Below, one piece after another: positions 43,777 to 52,341 of a DNA stretch of 64,000 bases. How positions within the stretch are numbered: the first letter of the stretch is position 1; the number at the start of each line of letters is the position of its first letter. Origin of the DNA: Rhizobium sp. NZLR1. Its GTDB lineage: Bacteria > Pseudomonadota > Alphaproteobacteria > Rhizobiales > Rhizobiaceae. The notes beneath the pieces were generated by a model. The model was not told the origin of the DNA. It made no database searches and saw nothing but the letters and a program-made list of their open reading frames with translations. A program made the translations under genes and the position numbers. The stretch covers positions 1,183,501 to 1,247,500 of the forward strand of contig NZ_CP071632.1 in NCBI RefSeq assembly GCF_017357385.1, read 5' to 3'.

Positions 43777-44070
43777 GAGGAAAGCAATAGCGTGGACTAA
43801 TTGATGAGTCAATACTAATTAGTTTGATAGAGGGACGGTGAAGTGGCCGCATCGATTAGCCCGCGCCCGCCACGCGTCTTCTTTGCGTTGAGGAATGACC
43901 TTTGCCAACCGGCGCGGCTGCCCGGAAATCTGATCTGCGGCGTCTGCGGCAGGGTGAACGGCCGGGCTTTAAGCGCCTGGCGCGGAACCTTTGGGCGCTC
44001 TGGACATTGCTGCCCATGCAGCACTCTGCTTGGGTCGGCTGCGCTTTGGAAAACCATGGGAGGATTCATC
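43777..44070. other. Intergenic between ArsR and YidB genes
   Basis: Nearly 300 bp with no gene. It holds divergent promoters; the minus-strand side has an AT-rich region with a TTGACT hexamer at about 43806. Confidence 0.4.
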
Positions 44071-44628
44071 ATGATGAGCGGTCAATTGAAGGCGCTTCTC
44101 GCCGTTCTTGCCCTTGCCGGCTATCAGAACAGAGACAAGATCGGGGAACTCCTGCGCGGCATGCAGAACCCGCAGCAGGCCGGCCCCGGAGGCCAGCAGC
44201 AGGCCGGTGCCGGAGGCCAGCAGCCGGGCGGGCTCGGCGGCATCCTCGGCGGGCTGGGCGGCTCGGGTGGTTTGGGCGGCCTTCTCGGCGGTCTCACCTC
44301 CGGCGGCATCGTCAGCGGCGGTCTCGGCGATCTCCTCAAGACCTTTCAGCAGAACGGCCACGGCGACAAGATCGACTCGTGGGTCAAGCCCGGCGAGAAT
44401 GCCGAGATCAATGACGGCCAGCTCGCCGAAGCCCTCGGTCCGGATGTTCTGAACGAAATTGCTCAAAATACCGGCCTTTCGCACGAGGAGATTCTTGGCC
44501 GATTGAGCCGCGATCTCCCCAAGGCCGTCGACGACCTGACGCCGCAGGGCAAGCTGCCGAGCGCCGAAGAAGACTTTTTGTCTTCGGCGAGCAGTTCGAC
44601 CACGTCGGCACGGCCGAGCAGCATCTAA
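44071..44628 (+). CDS. YidB family protein
   Basis: ATG 44071 (MMSGQLKALLAVLALAGYQN) has GGGAGGA upstream; the longer frame to 43843 has no family sequence. The 185-residue protein has a hydrophobic N-terminal helix, a Gln/Gly-rich linker (about 28-90) and the YidB C-terminal domain. That domain includes KIDSWVKPGENAEINDGQLAEALG, LSHEEILGRLSRDLPKAVDDLTPQGKLP. The role of YidB is unknown; the family is broadly conserved in proteobacteria. It is a single-gene unit. Confidence 0.9.
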   Translation: MMSGQLKALLAVLALAGYQNRDKIGELLRGMQNPQQAGPGGQQQAGAGGQQPGGLGGILGGLGGSGGLGGLLGGLTSGGIVSGGLGDLLKTFQQNGHGDKIDSWVKPGENAEINDGQLAEALGPDVLNEIAQNTGLSHEEILGRLSRDLPKAVDDLTPQGKLPSAEEDFLSSASSSTTSARPSSI

Positions 44629-44743
44629 ATCCTGGGTAAATGGGCGCGCGGCCGGCAGGCAGCCGGCGCGTGTTGCGAGGGCGATCGGGAAGCGCAATTG
44701 CCCTTATATTCCGCCATACGTCGTGATTTGCCGCGTAGCTCAC
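44629..44743. other. Short intergenic before RIME-like repeat copy 2
   Basis: No gene or other structure was recognised in this 115-bp stretch. Confidence 0.3.
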
Positions 44744-44846
44744 CCCACCCTCCGTCCTCCTCGGGCTTGACCCGAGGATCCATGCCGGCCCCATCAGCAG
44801 CGGGCATGGATTCCAGGCTCAAGGCCTGGAATGACGGAGATTGGGG
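44744..44846. repeat. Palindromic intergenic repeat (RIME-like), copy 2
   Basis: It has the same module as copy 1: CCCACCCTCCGTC at the left arm, CCTCGGGCTTGACCCGAGG inner hairpin, and a right arm GACGGAGATTGGGG with two changes. It lies between YidB and the dienelactone hydrolase gene. Confidence 0.8.
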
Positions 44847-44910
44847 GTGCGCTGGTGCCACACTCGCCGCTGGCGCATTACGATGTCGCACCAGATCGCG
44901 GAGTTTCCCG

Positions 44911-45756
44911 TTAGTTCGAGAGATACTTTCGAAGGAATGTGTGAACGCTGCGGATGGATTTTGCTGCGGCGTCCGGATCGTATTTTTCGATATGACCGAA
45001 CACCCGCCTTCCCACTGCAAACTCCGGGGCATCGAAATCGTGATAGGTACCCTTGTATATATTCAGCTCGATCGGCGGACTATCGTCAGTCAGATTGGCA
45101 AGCCTCTTCCGGCATGGTTCCGTTGGGCTCCAATTGTCTCGTTCGCCACTCAAAATCAGGATCGGCACCGTCGCATCGCCCTGACTGGCTGCGCAGACCG
45201 GATAGTAGGCAACCGCCGCCCTGAATTTGTGATCCATCAGCTGTTCGTTACCTTCGATTTTCGTTCCCTCCAGCGTCGCGGTGCCGCCCGCCGAAAAGCC
45301 CATCAGCGCGACGCGCTGCACGTCGACAAAACTCGATTTCGATAAGAAATCCAAAGCCCCATAGGCGTCGAAGACCCGGTCGGGGAGAGTGCTTTGACAG
45401 GTGTCCTTGATATTGCGGGTGGTGAAACTATCGACGACCAGCACGACGTACCCCCATGAGACCAGCCGTTTCGGCCAAAGGTCTTTGACGCTCAACCGCA
45501 GGCCATCGCATCCATGCATGACGACGATGGCCGGGAAGGGGCCTTGACCCTGGGGGCGGGACAGATAACCCAGCAATGGCGTGCCTTGCGGTTGGGAGAT
45601 AATTTCTCCTTGTTCGCCAGCCTTGCGTATCCGGAAGGGGCTCAGCTTGACGGGCACGCTTTCGAACCGCACCAATTCGTCGGCATCGGCCCGGTTTTCG
45701 GCAAGCGTGATGCCGAGACAAGCGACAAGGCAAAGAAAAAGTCCCGCGGTTTTCAC
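44911..45756 (-). CDS. Secreted dienelactone hydrolase-family protein
   Basis: The start is GTG 45756 (VKTAGLFLCLVACLGITLAEN) with GGAGGC upstream, giving a Sec signal peptide; the frame to 45993 adds unrelated sequence. The 281-residue protein has AIVVMHGCDGLRLSV, nucleophile elbow LMGFSAGGTATLEG, Asp in LILSGERDNWSP and His in GTYHDFDAPEF. It should hydrolyse an ester or lactone outside the cytoplasm. A dienelactone-type remnant also lies at 14736. The substrate is unknown. Confidence 0.85.
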   Translation of the reverse strand: MKTAGLFLCLVACLGITLAENRADADELVRFESVPVKLSPFRIRKAGEQGEIISQPQGTPLLGYLSRPQGQGPFPAIVVMHGCDGLRLSVKDLWPKRLVSWGYVVLVVDSFTTRNIKDTCQSTLPDRVFDAYGALDFLSKSSFVDVQRVALMGFSAGGTATLEGTKIEGNEQLMDHKFRAAVAYYPVCAASQGDATVPILILSGERDNWSPTEPCRKRLANLTDDSPPIELNIYKGTYHDFDAPEFAVGRRVFGHIEKYDPDAAAKSIRSVHTFLRKYLSN

Positions 45757-45878
45757 TGACGCCTCCACCGTTTGACCGACAGGCTGCCAATTGTACGCCG
45801 GAGCTGAAGGTTGGCAAAGCGGATGGGGCGTTCTGCTGCCGATTGGGGCATGGGCAGGGCAGAGTTTAGACCGATCCG

Positions 45879-45946
45879 CGATCAGCCCTTGATCACCCCC
45901 CGGCAGCTCAGTTAAGACTACCGTAAATTCAAGCTGCGAAATTTGA
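45879..45946 (+). repeat. 68-bp direct repeat A with TTAA-N7-GTAA motif
   Basis: It is almost identical (63/68) to 46251-46318. It contains TTAA at 45912-45915 and GTAA at 45923-45926, separated by 7 bp. This spacing matches the alphaproteobacterial CtrA box TTAA-N7-TTAA with one mismatch. Weaker similarity continues upstream from about 45831. CtrA regulation is inference. Confidence 0.7.
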
Positions 45947-46062
45947 GTCCTTAACGAATGACGATCAAATCGGCGTCGTCCTTCCCGCCGCATGCGTCAC
46001 TCGCCCAGACTTGCGAGCCGCCACGGTCATTGAGCACAGCCGCGGGTTTCCCAAGGAGCTCA

Positions 46063-46167
46063 CCCCTTGCTCCGTCATCCTCGGGCTTGACCCGGGGATC
46101 CACGGTGGCCTCCATCAGCAGCGGGCATGGATCCTCGGCTCAAGGCCGAGGAGGACGGAGGTTGGGG
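46063..46167. repeat. Palindromic intergenic repeat (RIME-like), copy 3
   Basis: It carries the inner hairpin CCTCGGGCTTGACCCGGGG and a second stem CCTCGGCTCAAGGCCGAGG, with outer arms partly decayed. It lies between the two 68-bp direct repeats. Confidence 0.8.
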
Positions 46168-46250
46168 AGCGTGTTTTGCCAAACTTGCTGGATAGCGGAT
46201 GGCATTCTGCCGCCAATTGGTCGGGCAGGCTTGATTTCAAAACTAACCCA

Positions 46251-46318
46251 CGATCAACCCTTGATCACCCCCCGGCAGATCAGTTAAGACTACCGTAAAT
46301 CCAAACTGCGAGATTTGA
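46251..46318 (+). repeat. 68-bp direct repeat B with TTAA-N7-GTAA motif
   Basis: It is the second copy of the 45879-45946 repeat, about 200 bp before the first phage gene. TTAA is at 46284-46287 and GTAA at 46295-46298. It is the closer candidate promoter/regulatory region for the phage cluster. Confidence 0.7.
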
Positions 46319-46515
46319 ATTCAGAGGTGATCGACCAAGTCGGCGCCGGCCTGCGGTCGCGTGCGTCACTTGCACGATTTGCGCACCGGCCGTTTCCGAG
46401 GCCCTGACAGCGTCCTCTGATCGTCGTCGATCCCCACCCCTTCCGCCCGAGCCTTCATGTTCGATCACATCGGGATCGAGCCGGGTCGGGCTGTGTCCTT
46501 TCAAGGAGAACTGCA

Positions 46516-46752
46516 ATGGACCCTTCGATTGCTCCGGCCTCGCGGGCCTCGGTGGTGACGCCGAATGATAGTGCCATTGTCGGGGCGCGCGCGCTCTATA
46601 TCGGCACGGCGGGAGATGTGGCGATTGCGCCGCGGCGGGATATGGATCCGGTGATCTTCAAGAGCGTGCCGGCCGGGACGATCCTGCCGGTGCATGCGGC
46701 AATCGTGGCGCTGACCGGGACGACGGCGTCGAACATCATCGCGCTGTTCTGA
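46516..46752 (+). CDS. Head spike base-like protein (RcGTA rcc01079-type)
   Basis: The 78-residue protein reads ASVVTPNDSAIVGARALYIGTAGDVAIAP and KSVPAGTILPVHAAIVALTGTTASNIIALF. This is the short beta-rich pattern of the spike base proteins first described in the Rhodobacter gene transfer agent and also found in phages. AAGGAGA precedes the ATG. It is the first gene of the structural module, ahead of the small terminase. Spikes of this kind bind host-surface polysaccharide. Confidence 0.75.
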   Translation: MDPSIAPASRASVVTPNDSAIVGARALYIGTAGDVAIAPRRDMDPVIFKSVPAGTILPVHAAIVALTGTTASNIIALF

Positions 46753-46770
46753 GCACTCAGAAACAGACCC

Positions 46771-47241
46771 ATGGGCAGACCGACCGAGTTCACCCAGGCG
46801 CTGGCCGAGAAGATCTGCGAGCGCATTGCCGACAGGGAAAGCCTGCGGTCGATCTGCCGGGATGAGGATATGCCGGCGAAATCGACGGTGCTCTCCTGGC
46901 TCGCCGATGACGACAAGGCGGCGTTTCGGGCGCGCTATGCGCTGGCCCGCGAGATCCTCGCCGACAGCTTCGTCGACGAACTGGTCGAAATTGCCGATGA
47001 CCGCAGCGACGACTGGATCGAGAAGAAGAATGCCGCCGGCGAGACCACCGGCTGGCAGGAGAACGGCGAGGCGATAAGGCGCTCGCAACTGCGCATCGCC
47101 ACCCGCCAATGGGTCGCCGAGAAGCTGAAGCCGAAGAAATACGGTTCGAAGATCGAGCCCGAACAGGGCGTGACCGGCGAAGTCTCGCAATTGCTGGAAG
47201 ATATCAATGGCAAAACCCGCGGACTTCCAAACGGCGGTTGA
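46771..47241 (+). CDS. Phage terminase small subunit
   Basis: The 156-residue protein begins MGRPTEFTQALAEKICERIADRESLRSICRDEDMPAKSTVLSWL, which includes a helix-turn-helix of the terminase small-subunit type. It ends with a Lys/Gly-rich C-terminus (KPKKYGSKIEPEQGV). The DNA-binding helix should recognise the packaging site. Its 3' end overlaps the large subunit by 35 bp. It follows the spike base gene by 18 bp. Confidence 0.85.
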   Translation: MGRPTEFTQALAEKICERIADRESLRSICRDEDMPAKSTVLSWLADDDKAAFRARYALAREILADSFVDELVEIADDRSDDWIEKKNAAGETTGWQENGEAIRRSQLRIATRQWVAEKLKPKKYGSKIEPEQGVTGEVSQLLEDINGKTRGLPNGG

Positions 47242-48778
47242 CCAGTTTTCCGACTGGCGCTGGCGGCTGAACAATCTCTACTGGATCACCGACAAAGCGG
47301 GCCGCCGCGTCAGGTTCGAAATGAACTGGACGCAGATGACGTTTTTCGAAGAGATGCATTATCTCAACGTGCTGCTGAAGGCCCGGCAGCTCGGTCTGAC
47401 CACCTTCATCCAGATCTTCATGCTCGATGCCTGCGTCTTCAACCGGGATATCAGGGCCGGCACCATCGCCCATACGCTGGGTGACGTGCAGACGATCTTC
47501 CGGGACAAGGTCAAATACCCCTACGACAATCTGCCGGAAGCCATCCGCAACGCCGTGCCGGTCTTCAGGGGCAACCAGGCCGAACTGCTGCTCGCCAACA
47601 ATTCGAGCATCCGCGTCGGCACCTCGCTGCGCTCGGGCACGCTGCAATACCTGCATATCTCCGAATATGGAAAGCTTTGCGCCAAATATCCCGACAAGGC
47701 GCGGGAGGTCCGGACCGGCGCTTTGAATACGGTGCAGGCCGGCCAGCTGGTGTTCATCGAAAGCACGGCGGAAGGCCAGGAAGGGCATTTCTATACGCTC
47801 TGCGAGGATGCCAAGGTCAAGCAGCGGCAAGTCGCCAAGCTCACCGAGCTGGACTTCAAGTTCCATTTCTTTCCCTGGTGGAAGGAACCGCAATATGCGC
47901 TCGCGCCTCAGGGCGTCATCGTCAGCGATGCTTTCGCCAAATATTTCCGCACTCTGGGCGACCAGGGCATCACCCTGACCGAGGGGCAGAAGGCCTGGTA
48001 CGTCAAGAAGGCCGAAACCCAGCTCGGCGATATGAAGCGCGAATATCCCTCGACGCCGGCCGAAGCCTTCGAGGCGAGCGTCGAAGGCGCCTATTACGCC
48101 GAGCAGATGGCGGTCGCCGACGCCGAAGAGCGCATCGGGGTCTTCCCGCATGCCGAAGGCTATCCGGTTCACACCATTTCCGACATCGGCATGGACGATG
48201 CCAACAGCGTCTGGCTGTTTCAGGTGCTGCCCGGCCGGGTGCGGATGATCGGCTATTTCGAGCATACCGGCACCGGCATGGACGGCATGCTCGACGAGCT
48301 GGAGCGGCGCGCCCGCGACAACGGCTATGTCTACGGCGTCCACAACATGCCGCATGACATCAAGGTCCGGGAGTGGACGCGCGGCGGCATGACCCGCATC
48401 GAAGTCATGCTGAAAGAGGTGAGGGCGCGTGGTCTCGGCACCGTTCGCAAGGTCGAGCGCGCCTATGTCCATGACCGCATCAACGCCACGCGGCGCATGC
48501 TGGCGAGGATCGAGTTCGACCAGGCCGGCTGCATCGAGGGCATCAAGTGCCTGCGCAACTACCGCAAGGATTGGGACGAGGATCTGAGCGTCTTCCGCGA
48601 CGAGCCGCTGCACAATTGGGCTTCACACGGCGCCGATGCTTTCGGCGGCCTGGCGATCATCTTCACCGGATTGGCGCCCGAACCGCTGAAGCCCGAGCGT
48701 AAGGCGCTGCCGACATTCCAGACGATGACATTCAACGAATTTGCCGATTCCACCCCTGGCCAAAGCGAGCGTGTTTGA
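47207..48778 (+). CDS. Phage terminase large subunit
   Basis: The 523-residue protein is a packaging ATPase-nuclease. An adenine/Walker-A-like segment LLKARQLGLTTFIQ is near residue 60, with the Walker-B-like YLHISEYGKL (a hydrophobic strand then Ser-Glu) near 150. The C-terminal nuclease domain has SDIGMDDANS as the first acidic site and the Asp in HGADAFGGLA at the end. It overlaps TerS and ends in TGATG with the portal start. It should drive DNA translocation into the prohead. Confidence 0.88.
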   Translation: MAKPADFQTAVDQFSDWRWRLNNLYWITDKAGRRVRFEMNWTQMTFFEEMHYLNVLLKARQLGLTTFIQIFMLDACVFNRDIRAGTIAHTLGDVQTIFRDKVKYPYDNLPEAIRNAVPVFRGNQAELLLANNSSIRVGTSLRSGTLQYLHISEYGKLCAKYPDKAREVRTGALNTVQAGQLVFIESTAEGQEGHFYTLCEDAKVKQRQVAKLTELDFKFHFFPWWKEPQYALAPQGVIVSDAFAKYFRTLGDQGITLTEGQKAWYVKKAETQLGDMKREYPSTPAEAFEASVEGAYYAEQMAVADAEERIGVFPHAEGYPVHTISDIGMDDANSVWLFQVLPGRVRMIGYFEHTGTGMDGMLDELERRARDNGYVYGVHNMPHDIKVREWTRGGMTRIEVMLKEVRARGLGTVRKVERAYVHDRINATRRMLARIEFDQAGCIEGIKCLRNYRKDWDEDLSVFRDEPLHNWASHGADAFGGLAIIFTGLAPEPLKPERKALPTFQTMTFNEFADSTPGQSERV

Positions 48779-50871
48779 TGGAAGACGAGATGACGGCTTC
48801 AGACGGCGAGCAGCGCTGGGATCCGGCCAAGGTCGGCGCCCATTGGCAGCAAGAGCTCGAACGCGCCCAGCGCTATTTCAAGTTCTGGCACGACCGCTGC
48901 GTCAAGATCGAGAAGATCTATCTCGACCAGCAGTCGGACCAGACGAGCGCCGCCAAGCGCCGCTTTCCGATGCTCTGGGCCAATACTTCGGTGCTGCAGC
49001 CGGCCGTCTATGCCCGCGTGCCGCAGCCGGTCGTCGAACGCCGCTTCAAGGATGCCCAGCCGGTGGCGCGCATCGCCTCGGAGCTGGTCGAGCGCAATCT
49101 CGCCTATACCGGCGATGAGGCCGATATCGATTCGATCATGCGGGCGGTGCGCGACGATTTTCTGCTCTGCGCCCGCGGCACGGTGTGGCTGCGCTAGGAG
49201 GCCGATTTCGAGCCGCTCGATATGGGCGTCCTGCCCTCGAACCCGGCGGCAGCCCAAAATCTACCCGAGAGTTTGCCCGGTCGGATGGGCGGTGCTCAGC
49301 CGGAAGCGATCAGCGACGAGCGTGTGTGCATCGATTACGTCCACTGGTCGGACTTCCTGCATTCGCCGGCGCGGCGCTGGAAGGACGTGACCTGGGTGGC
49401 GCGGCGCGTTCCGATGACCGACGCGGAAATGGAGAAGCGCTTCGGCACTGATGCCATGGCTTCGCGGGCGGCGGAAGGTGCCGGCAGCCGCACGGGCATC
49501 AGCCAGGCCGAGCGCCTGGAGAATGAGGGCAAGACCCATGTCTGGGAGATCTGGTGCAAGAGCGAGAACTATACCGTCTGGATCGCCGACGGTTCGCCGG
49601 TGGCGTTGGAAGTCTCCGAGCCGCCGCTCGATCTGACGCATTTCTGGCCGTGCCCGCGCCCGGCCTATGGCACGATGTCGACGAGCTCGCTGATCCCGGT
49701 TCCCGACTATGTCTATTACCAGCAGCAATGCGACGAGATCGATCTCCTGACCAAACGCATCAACAAGCTGACCGATCAGCTGCGGCTGAAAGTGTTTTAT
49801 CCCTCCGGCGACGGCGCGATCTCGCCGGCGATCGAGAAGGCGATGCGGCCGGAAAACGACATGGTCATGGTGCCGATCCCGGAATGGGCGGCGTTTACCG
49901 ACAAGGGCGGCTCGAAGGCCATCGTGACGCTGCCGATCGACGAGGTGCAGAAGGTCCTTATTGCCTGCATGACGGCGCGCAAGCAGCTGATCGAGGATGT
50001 CTACCAGATTACCGGCATTTCCGACATCGTCCGCGGTGACACCCAGGCCTCCGAAACCGCGACGGCGCAGCGCATCAAGAGCCAGTGGGGCTCGATCCGC
50101 ATCCGCGACCGCCAGGCCGAGCTGGCCCGCTTTGCCCGCGACATCATCCGCCTTGCCGGCGAGATCATCTGCGACCAGTTCCAGCCGGAAACGCTGATGG
50201 TGGTCAGCGGCATCCGGCTGCCCACGATGGCCGAGAAGCAGCAGGTCGAGATGCAGATGCAGCAGATGCAGATGGCGGCACAGCAGGCGGCCATGCGGGC
50301 AAAGCAGACCGGCCAACCGGCGCCACCGCCGCCCGAAATGCCGCCGCAGCTGCAGCAGATGATGCAGCAGCCGACGATCGACGAGGTGGTGCAGCTCTTA
50401 CGCAATGACAGCATTCGCGGCTTCCAGATCGAGATCGAGACGGATTCGACCATCGAGCCTGACGAGGATGCCGAAAAGCAGCGCCGCATGGAATTCGTCC
50501 AGATGGTCGGCGGCTTTATGCAGCAGGCGGGAGCGATGGCGCAGCAGAGCCCGATGCTGGTGCCGGTAATGGTCGAAACGCTGCTCTTTGCCGCCCGCGG
50601 CTTCCGGGCCGGCCGTCAGCTCGAAAGCACGCTGGAGCAGGTGGGAGCGCAGCTCTCCCAGGCAGCAGCCACGCCAAAACCGGAGCCGCAGCCTGCGCCC
50701 GGCGAGATGCTCAAGCTGAAGACGGCCGAGGTGAAGGCCGGCGCCGAACAGCGCAGAGCCGAGCTCAGCGTCGCCGAGGCCGAGATCGAACATCGCGCCA
50801 CGGTGGAGCAGGCGCGCGGCGAAATGGCGGCGCAGGCCGTGCAGCAGTTCCAGCAGCCAGCGTACCAATGA
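48778..50871 (+). pseudogene. Phage portal protein with an in-frame amber codon
   Basis: One continuous frame spans 48778-50871 (about 697 codons) but has TAG at 49195-49197 (codon 140) after GTVWLR. The sequence resumes at once with EADFEPLDMGVLPSNP, so it is a single-base change, most likely from Tyr TAC or TAT. The rest is a normal portal: VYYQQQCDEIDLLTKRINKLTDQLRLKV, TGISDIVRGDTQASETATAQRIKSQWG, and a Gln-rich C-terminal coiled coil. Unless a tRNA suppresses it, no full portal is made. A sequencing error is possible. Confidence 0.85.
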
Positions 50872-50890
50872 ATTGGTCGGGAGCAACAGC

Positions 50891-51202
50891 ATGAGAGAAC
50901 GCTATTGCCGCGTCTGCGGCGGCTGGCACCAACTCGATCAGTGGCCGCACAATTGCCTGCCAGCGCAAAACCCGGCGCAGTCGGATCTGCCGGCACCGCA
51001 TTTCGTCAGCGACAGCATCGACATCCAGTCAATGCATGACGGACAGCATTACACCTCGAAGGCCAGGCTGCGTTCGGCTTACCGGGCAGCCGGGGTGATC
51101 GAGATCGGCAATGAAAAGCCGCAGCCGATCGAGAAGCCGAAGACGGATCGCAGCGAGATCCGCAACGACTTGAGGCGAATTTACACCGAGTACAACGCCT
51201 GA
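50891..51202 (+). CDS. Small phage protein with CxxC-HxC putative zinc site
   Basis: The 103-residue protein begins MRERYCRVCGGWHQLDQWPHNCLPAQN; the two Cys, the His and the third Cys could bind one zinc ion. The remainder is polar, with PHFVSDSIDIQSMHDGQHYTSKARLRSAYRAAG, a pattern found in phage proteins located between portal and scaffold genes. GGGAG precedes the ATG at 50891. No function is assigned. Confidence 0.65.
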   Translation: MRERYCRVCGGWHQLDQWPHNCLPAQNPAQSDLPAPHFVSDSIDIQSMHDGQHYTSKARLRSAYRAAGVIEIGNEKPQPIEKPKTDRSEIRNDLRRIYTEYNA

Positions 51203-51237
51203 ACCGGGCATCAATCCCCGACATAGGAAATTTCCCA

Positions 51238-52326
51238 ATGGATATGGAAGACCTGAACGAGGCCGGCAACGGCAGCGAAGATTTTGGTGCGTTCGACGAT
51301 AAGCCATTGAACGATAGGCCGGTCAGCATCCGCGACAGCCTGAAAGCGGCGATCGACACCGTCGAGACCAATGGACCGGGCGATATATCAGGCCAGCCGC
51401 GCGACGGCGAAAACGGCCGCTTCATGGCCAAGGGGCAGGAGCAAGCCGCCACGGCGCGGGCAGGACAGGCGCCTGCGGCAAACGCCGCGCTCGCCCAGCA
51501 GCAGGGCGTGCCAAGCCGCGGGCAGGGCGGAGAACAGCCGGCAGCCATCGGCAACCGGGTTCCGCCCGGCTGGTCGGCGGAAGCCAAGGCGCAATTCGGG
51601 GGCCTTCCCGGGGAAGTGCAGGCGGCGATCGCCAAGCGCGAACAGGAAGTCGATAACGGCTTCCGCGTCCTGCAGGATTACAAGGGGCTGGAGGAATTCA
51701 CCCCGATCGTCCGCCAGGCCGGCATGACCCATGCCGATGTCATGCGTCGGGCGATCGACTGGGAGAAGGCGCTGATCCACGATCCCGTCAACACCGTCGT
51801 TCACGTTGCCAGGATGGCCGGGGTCAATCTTCACGCCCTGGTCAATGGCCAGACGGGAGAGATCCTGCAGCGCAATTCGCAGCAGGCCGGACCCCAGCAA
51901 GGAGGGCCGCAGCCTCGATCTTTCAATGTCGAGGCGACGGTCGAACATGTTTTGCGGAAAAGGGACACCGAAACTCAAGTCGATGCCTTCCTTTCCGACC
52001 CGGCAAACGCGCACGCCGAAGATGTGCTCGACGACATGATCGCCCTCGTCAACGCAGGGCGGGCAACGTCGCTCCAGGACGCCTACGACGCCGCATGCTG
52101 GATGCGCCCGGACATTCGCCAGCAGTTGATCAGCCAGACTGCACCGGCGCCTGTCCCACAACAGCAAGCCCAGAGGGCAGCAGCGGCAGATCAAGCCCGC
52201 CGCGCCTCGCGATCCATCTCTGGTTCTTCCGCGCCGGGCCCGACCCGCGATGCGGCAAGGGGCCAGCCCACCTCCATCCGAGACTCGCTGCGCGACGCCA
52301 TGCGCTTTTCGCGCGGTCAGGTCTGA
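51238..52326 (+). CDS. Phage scaffold-like protein
   Basis: The 362-residue protein is acidic and rich in Gln, Ala and Gly. It is predicted mostly helical and disordered, with a repeated motif near both ends, RPVSIRDSLKAAID at about 22-35 and TSIRDSLRDAMRFSRG at the C-terminus. Its position just before the capsid gene and its composition fit an internal scaffold that shapes the prohead. No specific family match is claimed. Confidence 0.6.
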   Translation: MDMEDLNEAGNGSEDFGAFDDKPLNDRPVSIRDSLKAAIDTVETNGPGDISGQPRDGENGRFMAKGQEQAATARAGQAPAANAALAQQQGVPSRGQGGEQPAAIGNRVPPGWSAEAKAQFGGLPGEVQAAIAKREQEVDNGFRVLQDYKGLEEFTPIVRQAGMTHADVMRRAIDWEKALIHDPVNTVVHVARMAGVNLHALVNGQTGEILQRNSQQAGPQQGGPQPRSFNVEATVEHVLRKRDTETQVDAFLSDPANAHAEDVLDDMIALVNAGRATSLQDAYDAACWMRPDIRQQLISQTAPAPVPQQQAQRAAAADQARRASRSISGSSAPGPTRDAARGQPTSIRDSLRDAMRFSRGQV

Positions 52327-52341
52327 GCAAAGGAATGATCA

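Larger units (their letters stand above)
45757..46515. other. Long non-coding region upstream of the phage module
   Basis: These 759 bp contain no supported gene. They hold two 68-bp direct repeats and one RIME-like repeat (separate entries). The region presumably carries the promoter of the one-strand phage structural cluster. Confidence 0.45.

Noticed and set aside
45879..46318. 68-bp direct repeats as phage attachment sites
   Set aside because: Both copies lie on the same side of the module, so they cannot be attL and attR of it; no third copy was seen near 61400.
47204..48613. Long minus-strand frame of 469 aa
   Set aside because: Antisense to the terminase large subunit gene and devoid of domain features.
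49196..49224. Re-initiation of the portal at ATG 49222 using the AGGAGG at 49196
   Set aside because: The spacing of about 20 bp from AGGAGG to ATG is too long for normal initiation.
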